Assembly (NCBI RefSeq): GCF_040183065.1
Contig: NC_091123.1
Location: forward strand, 113,062,821 to 113,126,820
Direction: 5' to 3'
Source of the DNA: Periplaneta americana
Lineage: Eukaryota > Arthropoda > Insecta > Blattodea > Blattidae
Length of the DNA stretch: 64,000 bases
The notes under the pieces are model-generated. The model had not been told where the DNA came from. It made no database searches and saw nothing but the letters and a program-made list of their open reading frames with translations. Position numbers and translations under genes: made by a program. This document shows, one piece after another, positions 35,260 to 44,375 of this stretch. Every line of letters starts with the position of its first letter. Within the stretch, counting starts at the first letter, position 1.

Positions 35260-36480
35260 TGTCCAGGGCAGGCAAAATTTACAGAACATTTCTATGTAAT
35301 TCCCGCGATTCAGTGAGAGCTCGCTTTCATCATGCCCCCCGAAAACTTAACTGTTGCTTACATAACAATACTGTTACATCAGTCAACCGTCTCATAATTT
35401 GTCGGTTTTTTCTAGTTTATTGTTATACTGTTGTCTTGCAACCCTTGTTGTTCATACAACATTTCCGAAATTGGATTCAAATTCTTTTGAAGTCTCTTTA
35501 GATTTACCGAGTTATAGATATGATCTGATTCCAAGTACCTTCTTTAGATGACAATAACAAACATGGCCAACAATACAGCTTACTTTCAACTTCACTTCCT
35601 GTTAGCCATTTGTGTTTTATACCATACTTACTTACAAATGGCTTATAAGGAACCCGCAGGTTCATTGCCGCCCTCACATAAGCCCGCCATCGGTCCCTAT
35701 CCTGAGCAAGATTAATCCAGTCTCTACCATCATATCCCACCTCTATCAAATCCATTTTAATATTATCCTCCCATCTGCGTCTCGGCCTTCCCAAAGGTCT
35801 TTTTCCCTCCGGCCTCCCAAATAACACTCTATATGCATTTCTGGATTCGCCCTTACGTGCTACATGCCCTGCCCATTTCAAACGTTTGGATTTAATGTTC
35901 CTAATTATGTCAGGTGAAGAATACAATGCATGCAGTTCTGTGTTGTGTAACTTTCTCCATTCTCCTGCAACTTCATCCCTCTTAGCCCCAAATATTTTCC
36001 TAAGCACCTTATTCTCAAACATCTTAACCTATGTTCCTCTCTCAAAGTAAGAGTCTAAGTTTCACAACCATACAGAACAATCGGTAATATAACTGTTTTA
36101 TAAATTCTAACTTTCAGATTTTTTGACAGCAGACTAGATGACAAAAGCTTCTCAACTGAATAATAACACGCATTTCCCATATTTATTCTGCGTTTAATTT
36201 TCTCCCGAGTATCGTTTATATTTTGTTACTGTTGCTCCAAGATATTTGAATTTTTCTACCTCTTCGAAGGATAGATCTCCAACTTTTATATTTACATTTC
36301 ATAGAGTGTTTGATACCATGAAGGATTAAATTTTCTGACTTTATGAACAATAGAGCTTAATGCAGGAGTGGGTCGTGCATTGTCCAAAATACTTGTCTTT
36401 TCAATGCCATTACGACGCGAAAATGGACAATGTAACAGTTCACTTATTATATCAGTCATTATAATATAATATTATTGTTA
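35260..36480 (-). pseudogene. hAT transposase N-terminal region (TTF/ZMYM1-like), split by LINE
   Basis: On the minus strand, upstream of the LINE (about 36440-36310), the frame gives SSIVHKVRKFNPSWYQT. Downstream of it (35620 to about 35260) the text continues KHKWLTGSEVESKLYCWPC, then LLL and, after stops, RRLTDVTVLLCKQQLSFRG and an LNRGN-like block. The W-L-x-G...KLYCWPCLLF zinc-finger signature followed by a LxFRGHxE-type block is the N-terminal half of the ZMYM1-like/TTF-domain hAT family. The catalytic and C-terminal parts are missing. Stops are frequent. Confidence 0.65.
35626..36305 (-). pseudogene. 5'-truncated LINE in hAT coding sequence
   Basis: The insert is bounded by GTGTTTTATACCAT (35612-35625) and GTGTTTGATACCAT (36306-36319), a 14-bp duplication with one difference. 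Read on the minus strand it opens near a VEKFKYLGATVT block, then NMGNA/VEKL, KTVILPIVLYGCET, LRKIFGAKRDE, RLKWAGHVARKGE, GRPRRRWEDNIKMDL and RAAMNLRVP. It ends in a non-A tail. This is the region after the RT catalytic core of an insect LINE (RTE-like by recollection). A TAG replaces Trp after GCET, and a frameshift lies near 36240. It is the same family as 54.2-55.3 kb. Confidence 0.85.
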
Positions 36481-37579
36481 TCACTTACATTAACTATAAA
36501 TCACCAAATATACAGAATATTAATATACAGTACGTACTTACAAAAATCACATTTTCTATAATACACTGTTTAAAAAAAACACATCTTTTAAAACACATTG
36601 TTTAAAAACTGTTATTGTACTCGTAACATGCTACGTTCCAACTTGTGAAACTTTCAAACAGAAATTTCGCAAATCGTAGGTGTTCGATAATGCTCGTGGG
36701 TTCTCGTTAGGGTAGGCAGAATTTAAGAGCGCTGGCTTAAGCATTGAACGCATGCGCTAAGAAAGCATTTAGAATAGCGATCTCTTAATGCTTACTCCAG
36801 GGCCAGATTTGAAGTTACGTGGAAGGTCGGCTAACTTCGCTACTGCCTACCTTCAGACGCATTGTGATCTGCCCAGTGTATTCTTGTGGGATAAATCGAA
36901 CTGCTAGTAGTAAGCAACGTCCAACTAACCCTAAAAAAATCCCATTCATAGTTCATTGAAGAATTTCTAAGAAGCCAGACAAGAGTATATAATTATAATT
37001 ATATAAGGTTTTCCAAATGTGTTGGGGTAGGCTTAGCCTACCCTGCCTGCCCTGAGGAGCCGCCTCTGGTAAAATGTTTAAAATAATATGTCCTCATTAT
37101 TTCTGCAGCAGTGGAACGAAGTTTTTCTAGATGTAAGTATGTGTTTTGTAGCAACAGGCAATCATTCTCCTTTGAGAATTTGAAAATGTGGTTCGATATT
37201 CACAACAGCAATATATGAAATGAAAAATTATGTGAAACAAAAACATAATACATTATCATATTAACATAGTGAAATAATAAGACTGATATTTGGTGAATGT
37301 TATATTATGTGTATTTTCTACAGATATAAAATGTATTTAACAAACAAAATATAGTCTTTAGATCTACATTTTTCTTTAGCAGATAGTTATGTTTCGAAGT
37401 CAAAAGAATGGCTTTCAACCACCCAAATGCTAAGGACTAATTTACCGTGATAAGTATGAGTTCAAACAAACGGAAGACACTGCGTTAACTCACCCCATCT
37501 CTGAGACGTACTCAAAGTTAGAGGCGCACGAAGCGCACTGATAGTATAACGGCATATATTTCTCAGGCCTACTGATCAA

Positions 37580-38205
37580 TCTGTTATATATGATCAGGGG
37601 TAATAACTAGTGAAAATTAATGAACTGCTTTAGTCACTTGTAGATTATGTGAAGAGCTAGAATTCCACTCGTAGAAATATCATTCCTCTCGTACCTCACT
37701 CATGCACCTTCTACGCACAAGGCATTAACTATGGTTTGAGTGTAGGATTTCCATCCATTTCCTCCGTAGACATAGGATGCATCAAGCGTTATTACACTAT
37801 TTATCAGATTCTGTTCTTACAAATACGTTAAAATGCATATTAAACATATCCAGCTACAATTCCAAGGCACCTGGTAAGATTACCAGCAGTCAAACGCAGA
37901 TTTATCTATTTCTTCCAGAAGAACTGGGTATATATCCTTTTACTTTTGTTGTTTGGATTGCTAAAAGGTAGTGATGTGCATTCCATCTACAATCTCTCCT
38001 ACCTAAATCCCATCCTCACCCTCACGTGCTGCAACCAGTTTTGAACGAATGACGCTCTGGGGACAAAGTATCAACGGTATAACTGAAATGTCATATGCAG
38101 AGGAAATGCTGCAAAGGTGGAAACCCCACCAATTGTACCTCTCTGGGCTAGCAGCCCATTGAGCGTCATTTTCACATTGCTTTCAAGTCTCAAAAGAAGC
38201 CTCGG
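37580..38205. other. No recognised feature
   Basis: No gene or repeat terminus recognised. Its last part may belong to the LINE fragment that follows. Confidence 0.35.
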
Positions 38206-38212
38206 ATGAACA

Positions 38213-38440
38213 ATGCAAGAACTTCAAATAGAACCCATTATGCAGTTCATCAGCAAATATCAACTTCAGTGGAAGGGTCATCTCGAACGAATGGATCGAT
38301 GCAGAATTCCAAAAGCACTGTTTCATTACCATCGGCATGGCAAAAGATCTCTAGGTCGTCCGAAGAAGAGATGGACTGAAAATTCTAGTTTGAGACCGTA
38401 ACAGGCCACTCGGCCTAATACTTGTTAGGAAGACGACTTT
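38213..38440 (+). pseudogene. LINE 3' end (second family)
   Basis: The frame ELQIEPIMQFISKYQLQWKG, HLERMDRCRIPKAL and GKRSLGRPKKRW is the C-terminal tail of an insect LINE ORF (W-x-x-H-x-x-R-M, then GRPxKRW). A few more codons and a stop follow. The RT domain is absent. It lies directly upstream of the P element. Confidence 0.65.
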
Positions 38441-38742
38441 TGTTGTTTAAGACTGGCCTTCAGTCATGTTTCCCATATGATCTAGGAGTTCCGTTGTTAA
38501 TGTTTAGTAGCCTATTGGTTCAAAACCATTAAAAAGAGGACGAAATGCCTTTAAGTAGCCTACTACCCAATCTGAGGTGGGTAATTATAATTAACACTGT
38601 AATATAAAAGAATATATTTAGACAAAATTATATACAGAAGCCGCCGCCTTGTAGTTCACGGCCAGCGCTTGCGAGTCCAGGCATGGTGGAAACATAGTAG
38701 AGGTGTGGGACAAGCTGTGCGTGTTTTCGTTCAGTCTGCGCA

Positions 38743-38764
38743 TGACGTCACCTTTACTGCAGGC
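38743..38764. promoter_or_regulatory. Left subterminal inverted repeat containing TGACGTCA
   Basis: This 22-bp block, TGACGTCA followed by CTTTACTGCAGGC with minor drift, is inverted at 42061-42082 (20 of 22 identical), at nearly the same distance from each P-element end. P elements have internal inverted repeats that act in transposition; the TGACGTCA core also matches a CREB-type site. The function here is inference. Confidence 0.6.
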
Positions 38765-38893
38765 CGCACTCGAATGACACAGTCAACATAACAGATTGTT
38801 GATGGTTAGATCTGCGTCCATAAATTTAAATGATTAAATAAAAATCATGGTTTGTGTATTCAGTAAATATTGACAGTATAGGCTATATTAGGG

Positions 38894-39335
38894 TCTACTT
38901 TGAAGTGATAACATTATAAAATAGAGAACAATAAATTAAATTCAAGAGTGAAGAAATAATGTAATACGGTAGTGCAACGTTAATAATTGCCTTCTGTAAT
39001 ATACACGTACTTTTATAATAATTATAATACATTATGCTACAAATATGCACAAAATTAGGCCCATATATCACACAAATTATATTACACATGAATTCAAGTA
39101 CAATAGGAACTACCTTGAAATGATAACGTAATAAAATTATGATCTATTACATATTAAACTCAAGTTTCAAGAAACAATATGATGTGGCAGTGTGTCATTA
39201 ATAATATTGCCTTCTGTAATATACACGTGGTTTTATAATAATTGCAATACAATGTGTAATAAATATATACATACTTAGATCTATACAGTTATTTATAACA
39301 TACATTATTTTGTACATGAATTCAAATACTTTTGA
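38894..39335. repeat. Tandem duplication (about 215 bp x 2) in P-element 3' flank
   Basis: The unit starting TCTACTTTGAAGTGATAAC (38894) recurs at 39109 as CTACCTTGAAATGATAAC. Both contain GCCTTCTGTAATATACACGT. The duplication lies between the transposase 3' end and the left TIR and adds to element length. Confidence 0.8.
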
Positions 39336-39463
39336 ACCTTCATTAACATATGTATATGAATTTCTTGGAATAATTTGTCATTATAGTAAAGAAATATTTT
39401 TATATATTCAGGCTATTGGAGACATAATATAGTCTACTACATTATTTACCTTATTATTCCACA

Positions 39464-41755
39464 TCAGACATAATATAATTTCACCATTATAAATCCCACT
39501 CTGTTAAGTAAATACTTATTCTTATGCATCTTTTTCATTTTCTTTATAATATTTCTCTTTGAAATTCCAGACATTTTTATTATTTTATTAATTTCTTTAA
39601 TTCTAATAAATGTTCTTGTTCTAACCAATGTCGTAATTACTTCTGGCGGAAGAGGAGAACTCATTTCTGCTTCGTTTTTCATGGCAGAATTAACCAAATT
39701 TAGTCTTTTTTATTATAAATTTCTCATGAGAAACAGAATCTCCGTGCACATCTGAGAATATACTTCAATAAGCATGGCAACCAATTGTAGAGCCTTAGAA
39801 GGGAGAATTAAGTTTCCACGGGACACTGTAGTAATCCAGTCTTTTTGATTAGCAGAAGTTGACAATTTTGTGGGAATTCCAAGATTCGGGTATTGCTCCA
39901 TATGTTTTGATGCAGCATATCCTGCAATATATTTTAATCCTTCCTGGGATATCCGCTGTCTTGCAGAGATTTCATATATTTTTTCTGGGAGGCCTATATT
40001 GTCTTCAGGATCTCGATCGTTGGTAAATTTAACCGGTTTCAGAATGACTTTAAGAAATTCTGCCATTGCACATAGTTCTTTCTGCAGATTATCATTGACT
40101 TCTGATTGGCTTGTACTAGGACCCACTATTAATGCCTTTTCTTCTGAAAGCAAATCGGAGGTGTTTTTGTTCTCACAAAACTGAGATAATGGATTTCGAC
40201 CTAGTATGTACCACTTCAGTCTATGTTTAAAATCTAAAGCAGAGGGATGATCGTTTGTTCTACCCATGCTTCTAATTTCCGAAAAAAAGTTTTCTACCAG
40301 ATCTTGGTTAAGTTTTCTTGTGATGATGTATTCAATTTTGTACTTGTACCTCATTGCCTTATACAACAATGTTAATGATTTATTATTTATTAGAATCCCC
40401 TCCTGATAAGGTAATTTCCTGTTTGCTTCTCCTACTTTAACTGCGGTCATGAAGTCATTCATTTCTGAGAGTATAATATTCTGATCTTGAAGGTTTATTC
40501 CGTAACTATGCAGCCCACGGTGGGTACCGAATTTAGAAACGGTATTAAATAAATCAAACCAATCATTAGTTAATTTTATTGCCTTTTAAGTTTCTTTCCA
40601 TTCATTTGATCTCAACAGCTCGTTTTCACCACACCATTTCAAAGCCTTTGCAACTCTGTTGGAAAATAATTGTGCTGCCAAACTAACTTTTTGTCTTTGG
40701 GTACCACGGACACTTAAGTGTAACGGAGTTAACTTGTAAGCTAATTTTGTATCAGGGGACGAGGATGCACGTAAAAGTTCATGAATTGGTTCTGATGAAA
40801 TGTCCAATCCGTTCAAGTTGAAACCATGATCTAGAAAGTGAATGCTGTGTAATTTCAATAAATGTGGAGCGTCTGAAAAAAACAAATATTTCTCGAGTTG
40901 AATCATTTGGATTAGGAAAACTGCAATTTAGTTTGGTAGAAATTTTCAAATCACGCCACAATTTTCTGTTACTTCCACCTAAATCGCTAACTGTGGCCAC
41001 AACTTGAAAACCACTGCCTTCTAACTGGCAAATTATGTCTGTTAGGATTTCTTTTGTCATTGTCTGATCATATTTATAGTATACGGGCTGCTTCCACCTT
41101 GCACACAAACCACGTGCAAAAACAACCTGCACTGCCTTATGAGGTCCAATTATTTGTTCTTCCCTACTGTCAAAAGAAACCTCCTCATTTAAATACATTT
41201 CATCAAATGCTAATACTGTTGCACGATCTAACTCCGACATATTTGTTGCTCTCGCCTTCATTAATTTTAAGACATCATGAAGTACCCCTTCCTCAAGCGA
41301 TAATTGTTTTACTGCCCATTTTCTCAGAGTTGACAAATCAGGTAACGGGTAATTGAATTTTGTTCTTAAGTAACGGTATGTTTTTGGACTTAGGTTTCGA
41401 AGTGTTATTGCAGTACCATAATCTTCTACAGGCCATTTCACCCTACGCTTTTTATTCAAAAGAGCATCAATTTGCCCAATAGTGAAAAATGGTTTCAAAA
41501 TTTCAGCCACTTTAGATTTAACTTCTGTTTGTCTAATGTTTTTCAATGAAATTAAATCCTCATGTAATTTTCTTTGTCTTCTTCATGTTTCCTGTTGGCA
41601 GCTGTCAATTCCTTAATCCTCGTTTCTAGAGAGTAATTCTTCTCTTCTAATTCTTGAATTCTTTGTATTAGTATTTGGCATTCCTCTGTGACAGTAGACT
41701 CAGTGGCTCCGCGATTTTCCATTGTTACATTAGTGCTGGATGCACCTGTTGCGCT
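39464..41755 (-). pseudogene. P-element transposase (THAP9/P type), THAP domain missing, frame-broken
   Basis: From a splice-acceptor-like CTTTCTTTCACTTCAG (ending 41756) the minus strand gives a coiled coil (QRIQELEEKNYSLETR). After a frameshift near 41580 come RNase H-like pieces: LAFDEMYLNEE (first catalytic Asp) and VVATVSDLGGSNRKLW (second). A frame change near 40900 leads to SDAPHLLKL and LDHGFN, and a TAA at about 40585 interrupts the frame. It continues to LNQDLVENFFSEIRSMG, corresponding to the C-terminal catalytic Glu segment of P transposase, and KYIAGYAASK. Two in-frame TAA codons (39710-39715) separate a final RTRTFIRIKEIN segment. The N-terminal THAP zinc finger (C2CH) is not visible anywhere up to the right TIR. 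The element is otherwise almost complete, and inactive as read. Confidence 0.88.
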
Positions 41756-41899
41756 GAAGTGAAAGAAAGTTAATAGGTACAGTAGCCTACTTGCAATCAG
41801 GAGCGTATTTAGGCCTCGGCAGACTAAGCAGCTGTCTAGGACGGCAGATTTGAAGGAGCGACTTTTAAGCTATTACTATTAATTTTTTATATGTTTTTT

Positions 41900-41971
41900 C
41901 AATGTTATTCATAACTCTTTTAAAGAGTACATGAACTTAAACGCACAATGAAAAGGATATGAATAACATTG
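41900..41971. repeat. Small hairpin inside P element
   Basis: A perfect 14-bp inverted repeat, CAATGTTATTCATA at 41900-41913 with its complement at 41958-41971, sits where the THAP exon would be expected. It may mark a small insertion. Confidence 0.6.
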
Positions 41972-42060
41972 GCAACAATCAGTTCAAATTATGTATTGTA
42001 ATTAATGTCTAGTTAGGTTTATTAAAGAAAAGGTACTCAACGCAATGAGCTGCGATCGCT

Positions 42061-42082
42061 GTCTGCAGTAAAGATGACGTCA
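42061..42082. promoter_or_regulatory. Right subterminal inverted repeat containing TGACGTCA
   Basis: Inverse partner of 38743-38764. It lies just upstream of the transposase reading direction, so it could influence transcription as well as transposase binding; this is inference. Confidence 0.55.
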
Positions 42083-42370
42083 CACGCCTCGGCCGCTATC
42101 GCTACAGCATGCGCAGTCCCACACCTTTACTATGTTTCCACCATGAGTCCAGGTTTAATGCCCCGCTCTCGCGAACATGGCATTGGTCGCGGACGAAGCC
42201 AAGGTTGCGAAATTTTTTTCAGGATTCTCCCGTTTTACTCCTCATCATTTCAAAAGAATCTAGATAAATCCCTCTTCATTATCGTCTTCGGTTAGAAAAT
42301 CCTTTCTTTGTGTGTTGCTTGGGGCTGGCTCGTTCGCCTGCCGCGACAGAGTATCCTTGCTAGTATATTC

Positions 42371-42390
42371 AGACAGACAGACAGACAGAT
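42371..42390. repeat. (CAGA)n microsatellite
   Basis: Five perfect CAGA units. Confidence 0.85.
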
Positions 42391-43147
42391 GGCCGTGGCA
42401 ACGATTCTAAGCGACTCATATTATGCAGCGGACGATCATCTCCTCATATGGGCCTCGGCAAGCGAAGTGATATTAGAAACGGAAAATAATCACCAGGAAA
42501 TTATATTACAAGTATAAATGGATAGAGCACAATGCGTGACGCGGTGAATGCAAGAACTATTATTATTCCACAGGGGTGTACAAAAAGCCTACTTGGGCTT
42601 CAGTGTAACATCGTAAGTCATGTCAGGGACCTATGACGGAAAAGGAGGACATAAAACAGAATTACTATGACGACGAAATGGAAATGCGTGCCATTTATTT
42701 CCGAGGACAGAATATTAAACACAAATTCTACTAGCTTTGTGATAGAAGGCAAAACTCACTCATTAAACATCACATTCTCTCTTGAAATGTGGCGCACAGT
42801 GTGAAAAAGGTTGTAATATCAACATAAATGAGTGAAACTATTATTATTAATGTGTCTTTCTAATCCCAGGCATTTATTTTCCAAATTAAGTGTCAGGCTG
42901 TTTATGTGAACGCTTTTCCAGCTCTGCATTTACAGCTGATATGGAGGGTTGAGAACCAGCCCCATTTCGTCGAATTAATGGTGGAGGGGAGGGGTGGGGA
43001 GAAAAGGTCCCCTGCTATGAGCTTCACAGAAGGGTCCCAGTACAACCTATTTCAATCACGATACAGTTCCTGTACAATTGTAATCTTTCCCGATGTGGTA
43101 ACTATCGAGAGTGCTTTCGAGACCAATTTAATTCGACTGTAGCCCAA

Positions 43148-43151
<4 letters not shown>
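42391..43151. other. No recognised feature
   Basis: No coding similarity or terminal repeats seen. Confidence 0.4.
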
Positions 43152-43183
<32 letters not shown>

Positions 43184-43196
43184 CACGCACGCACAG
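43152..43196. repeat. (AC)n(CGCA)n microsatellite
   Basis: AC dinucleotide run of about 14 units, followed by short ACGC repeats. Confidence 0.93.
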
Positions 43197-43199
43197 TCA

Positions 43200-44235
43200 G
43201 AGTCTACGCGTAACTTCGATACAGTAACGTTCAACTAAATAGCCAAAGGAACTCGGACTCGGAAATAATACTGTTATGCTGTTTATAGAATTACAGACAT
43301 ACTTGAAACACAGTTTCTATTTCATACAAGAAGTGGAGTTGCCACAATTTTGGTAGTTTTGTCATTTAGCCAAACAACTCACAATTATTTTCAGCATTAA
43401 TATTAAATGCTGAGAATATTACGGTGAGGTACCACCGATAACTGAAACAGAGAATCATATAGCTGCAGATTTTATTACTTTATCTTCTGCAAATCTTCAA
43501 TTTACAAATACACTAGACTATATAAAATGTCCCAGTTGTATTTCCTAGCATGCAACTGCAATACTACAGTCCAAAGCTGAGAGGATAAACAGAAAGGAGG
43601 GAGTAATCTAGACAATACGTCAAACTACACTTTTGACGCCCCATAATCCTCCGCGAAATACCGCCGAATGTTCAATTGCTACTATAGGTTTCGGTCATAC
43701 GTAGACAGTTTAGAATGGATGTGGAAGCAAGTGGAGTATTAGCAGATTATTATATCAATGCATATTTCACTGTATACTTAGGGTTTAGAAATCTCACTAT
43801 TCGTGAGTTGCCATAAGGGACAAAGAGTACTTAATCATATAAATGTTTACAAGTTCAGTGAACCATTAATTTTGTTTTGACAATGAAACTCTTACAAGTA
43901 CATAGCTGCAAATACATTTTGTGATTGGTGGAAATATACCTAGTTTTAGAGAGGCAAGTGTTACAAAAAAGTAAAGAATGCTAATGAACTTGGTTTCATT
44001 TCGAATATAGGCGATGCTTCAGGAGAGCAATTGATTCTTTCAATAATAGATGTAGGTATTCCAAGCCTCTTAAACACATCTTTCATGAAGAGACTAGCGG
44101 TACCTTCTTGCTCCAACCATAAGTCCGATTACTTCAAGCTCTTCTAGCTGGTACTTTTGGAGGTAATATGGAATGGTAGGATTGTAGATATTCTTTTTTT
44201 CCTTATCCACTTCTGCTGGCTGTTCCTCATTCGTT
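43200..44235. other. No recognised feature
   Basis: No gene or repeat terminus recognised. Confidence 0.4.
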
Positions 44236-44238
44236 TCT

Positions 44239-44375
44239 ATTATTTATTTTATTTTATTGGGTTATTTTACGACGCTGTATCAACATCTAGGTTATTTAGC
44301 GTCTGAATGAAATGAAGGTGATAATGCCGGTGAAATGAGTCCGGGGTCCAGCACCGAAAGTTACCCAGCATTCCT
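44239..44375 (-). repeat. SINE fragment (tRNA head missing)
   Basis: GGGTTATTTTACGACGCTGT, TGAAATGAAGGTGATAATGC and CACCGAAAGTTACCCAGCAT match the body of the SINE at 26.9 kb. It breaks off before the tRNA-derived part. Orientation is inferred from that copy. Confidence 0.78.

Larger units (their letters stand above)
35239..37068 (-). mobile_element. Inner hAT element with 8-bp TSD
   Basis: The left end is CAGTGGCGGCTCGTAGTC; the right end, reverse-complemented, is CAGAGGCGGCTCCTCAGG. GGGCAGGCA is shared just inside both. The duplication GTAAAATG is exact (35231-35238 and 37069-37076). The element is 1830 bp, of which 680 bp plus a TSD copy belong to a LINE inserted in it. Minus-strand coding remnants flank the LINE. 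Confidence 0.88.
35165..37340 (+). pseudogene. Second tandem copy of hAT remnant, split by nested hAT
   Basis: AATTTGTGACAATTTTATAC at about 35164 repeats the start of the first block. After the nested hAT, the text resumes at 37077 and gives the VERSFSRC-type motif and NRQSFSFENLKMWFD near 37110-37200. It then shares the downstream non-coding sequence (ATGAAATGAAAAATTATGTG) with the first copy. This copy keeps the Trp codon that is a stop in the first. Confidence 0.7.
34271..37571 (+). mobile_element. Outer hAT element with nested insertions
   Basis: The left TIR starts TAGGGCTAAGAATTTTATGC; the right, reverse-complemented, starts TAGGCCTGAGAAATATATGC (21 of the first 25 bases match). The 8-bp duplication CTGATCAA is exact (34263-34270 and 37572-37579). 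Removing the nested MITE (34691-34924) and the nested hAT (35239-37068) leaves about 1.23 kb. The remainder consists of two tandem copies of a short transposase-derived block. Confidence 0.85.
38682..42145 (-). mobile_element. P element with TIRs and perfect 8-bp TSD
   Basis: The left end starts CATGGTGGAAACATAGTA; the right end reads inversely the same. 29 of 30 terminal bases match. AGTCCAGG is duplicated exactly (38674-38681 and 42146-42153), the 8-bp size expected of P elements. The TIR resembles the Drosophila P terminus, which begins CATGATGAAA. A subterminal inverted repeat (TGACGTCA then TTTACTGCAG) lies about 61-63 bp from each end. At 3464 bp the element is slightly longer than Drosophila P (2.9 kb). 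The transposase is on the minus strand. Confidence 0.93.

Noticed and set aside
35504-36022. 172-codon frame as a single protein
   Set aside because: It fuses a LINE C-terminus to a hAT zinc-finger region across a 14-bp target duplication; it is two nested pseudogenes.
39710-39715. Two in-frame TAA codons as a sign of a regulated intron like P-element IVS3
   Set aside because: I see no convincing donor and acceptor pair bracketing them; simple nonsense decay or the true ORF end is more economical.
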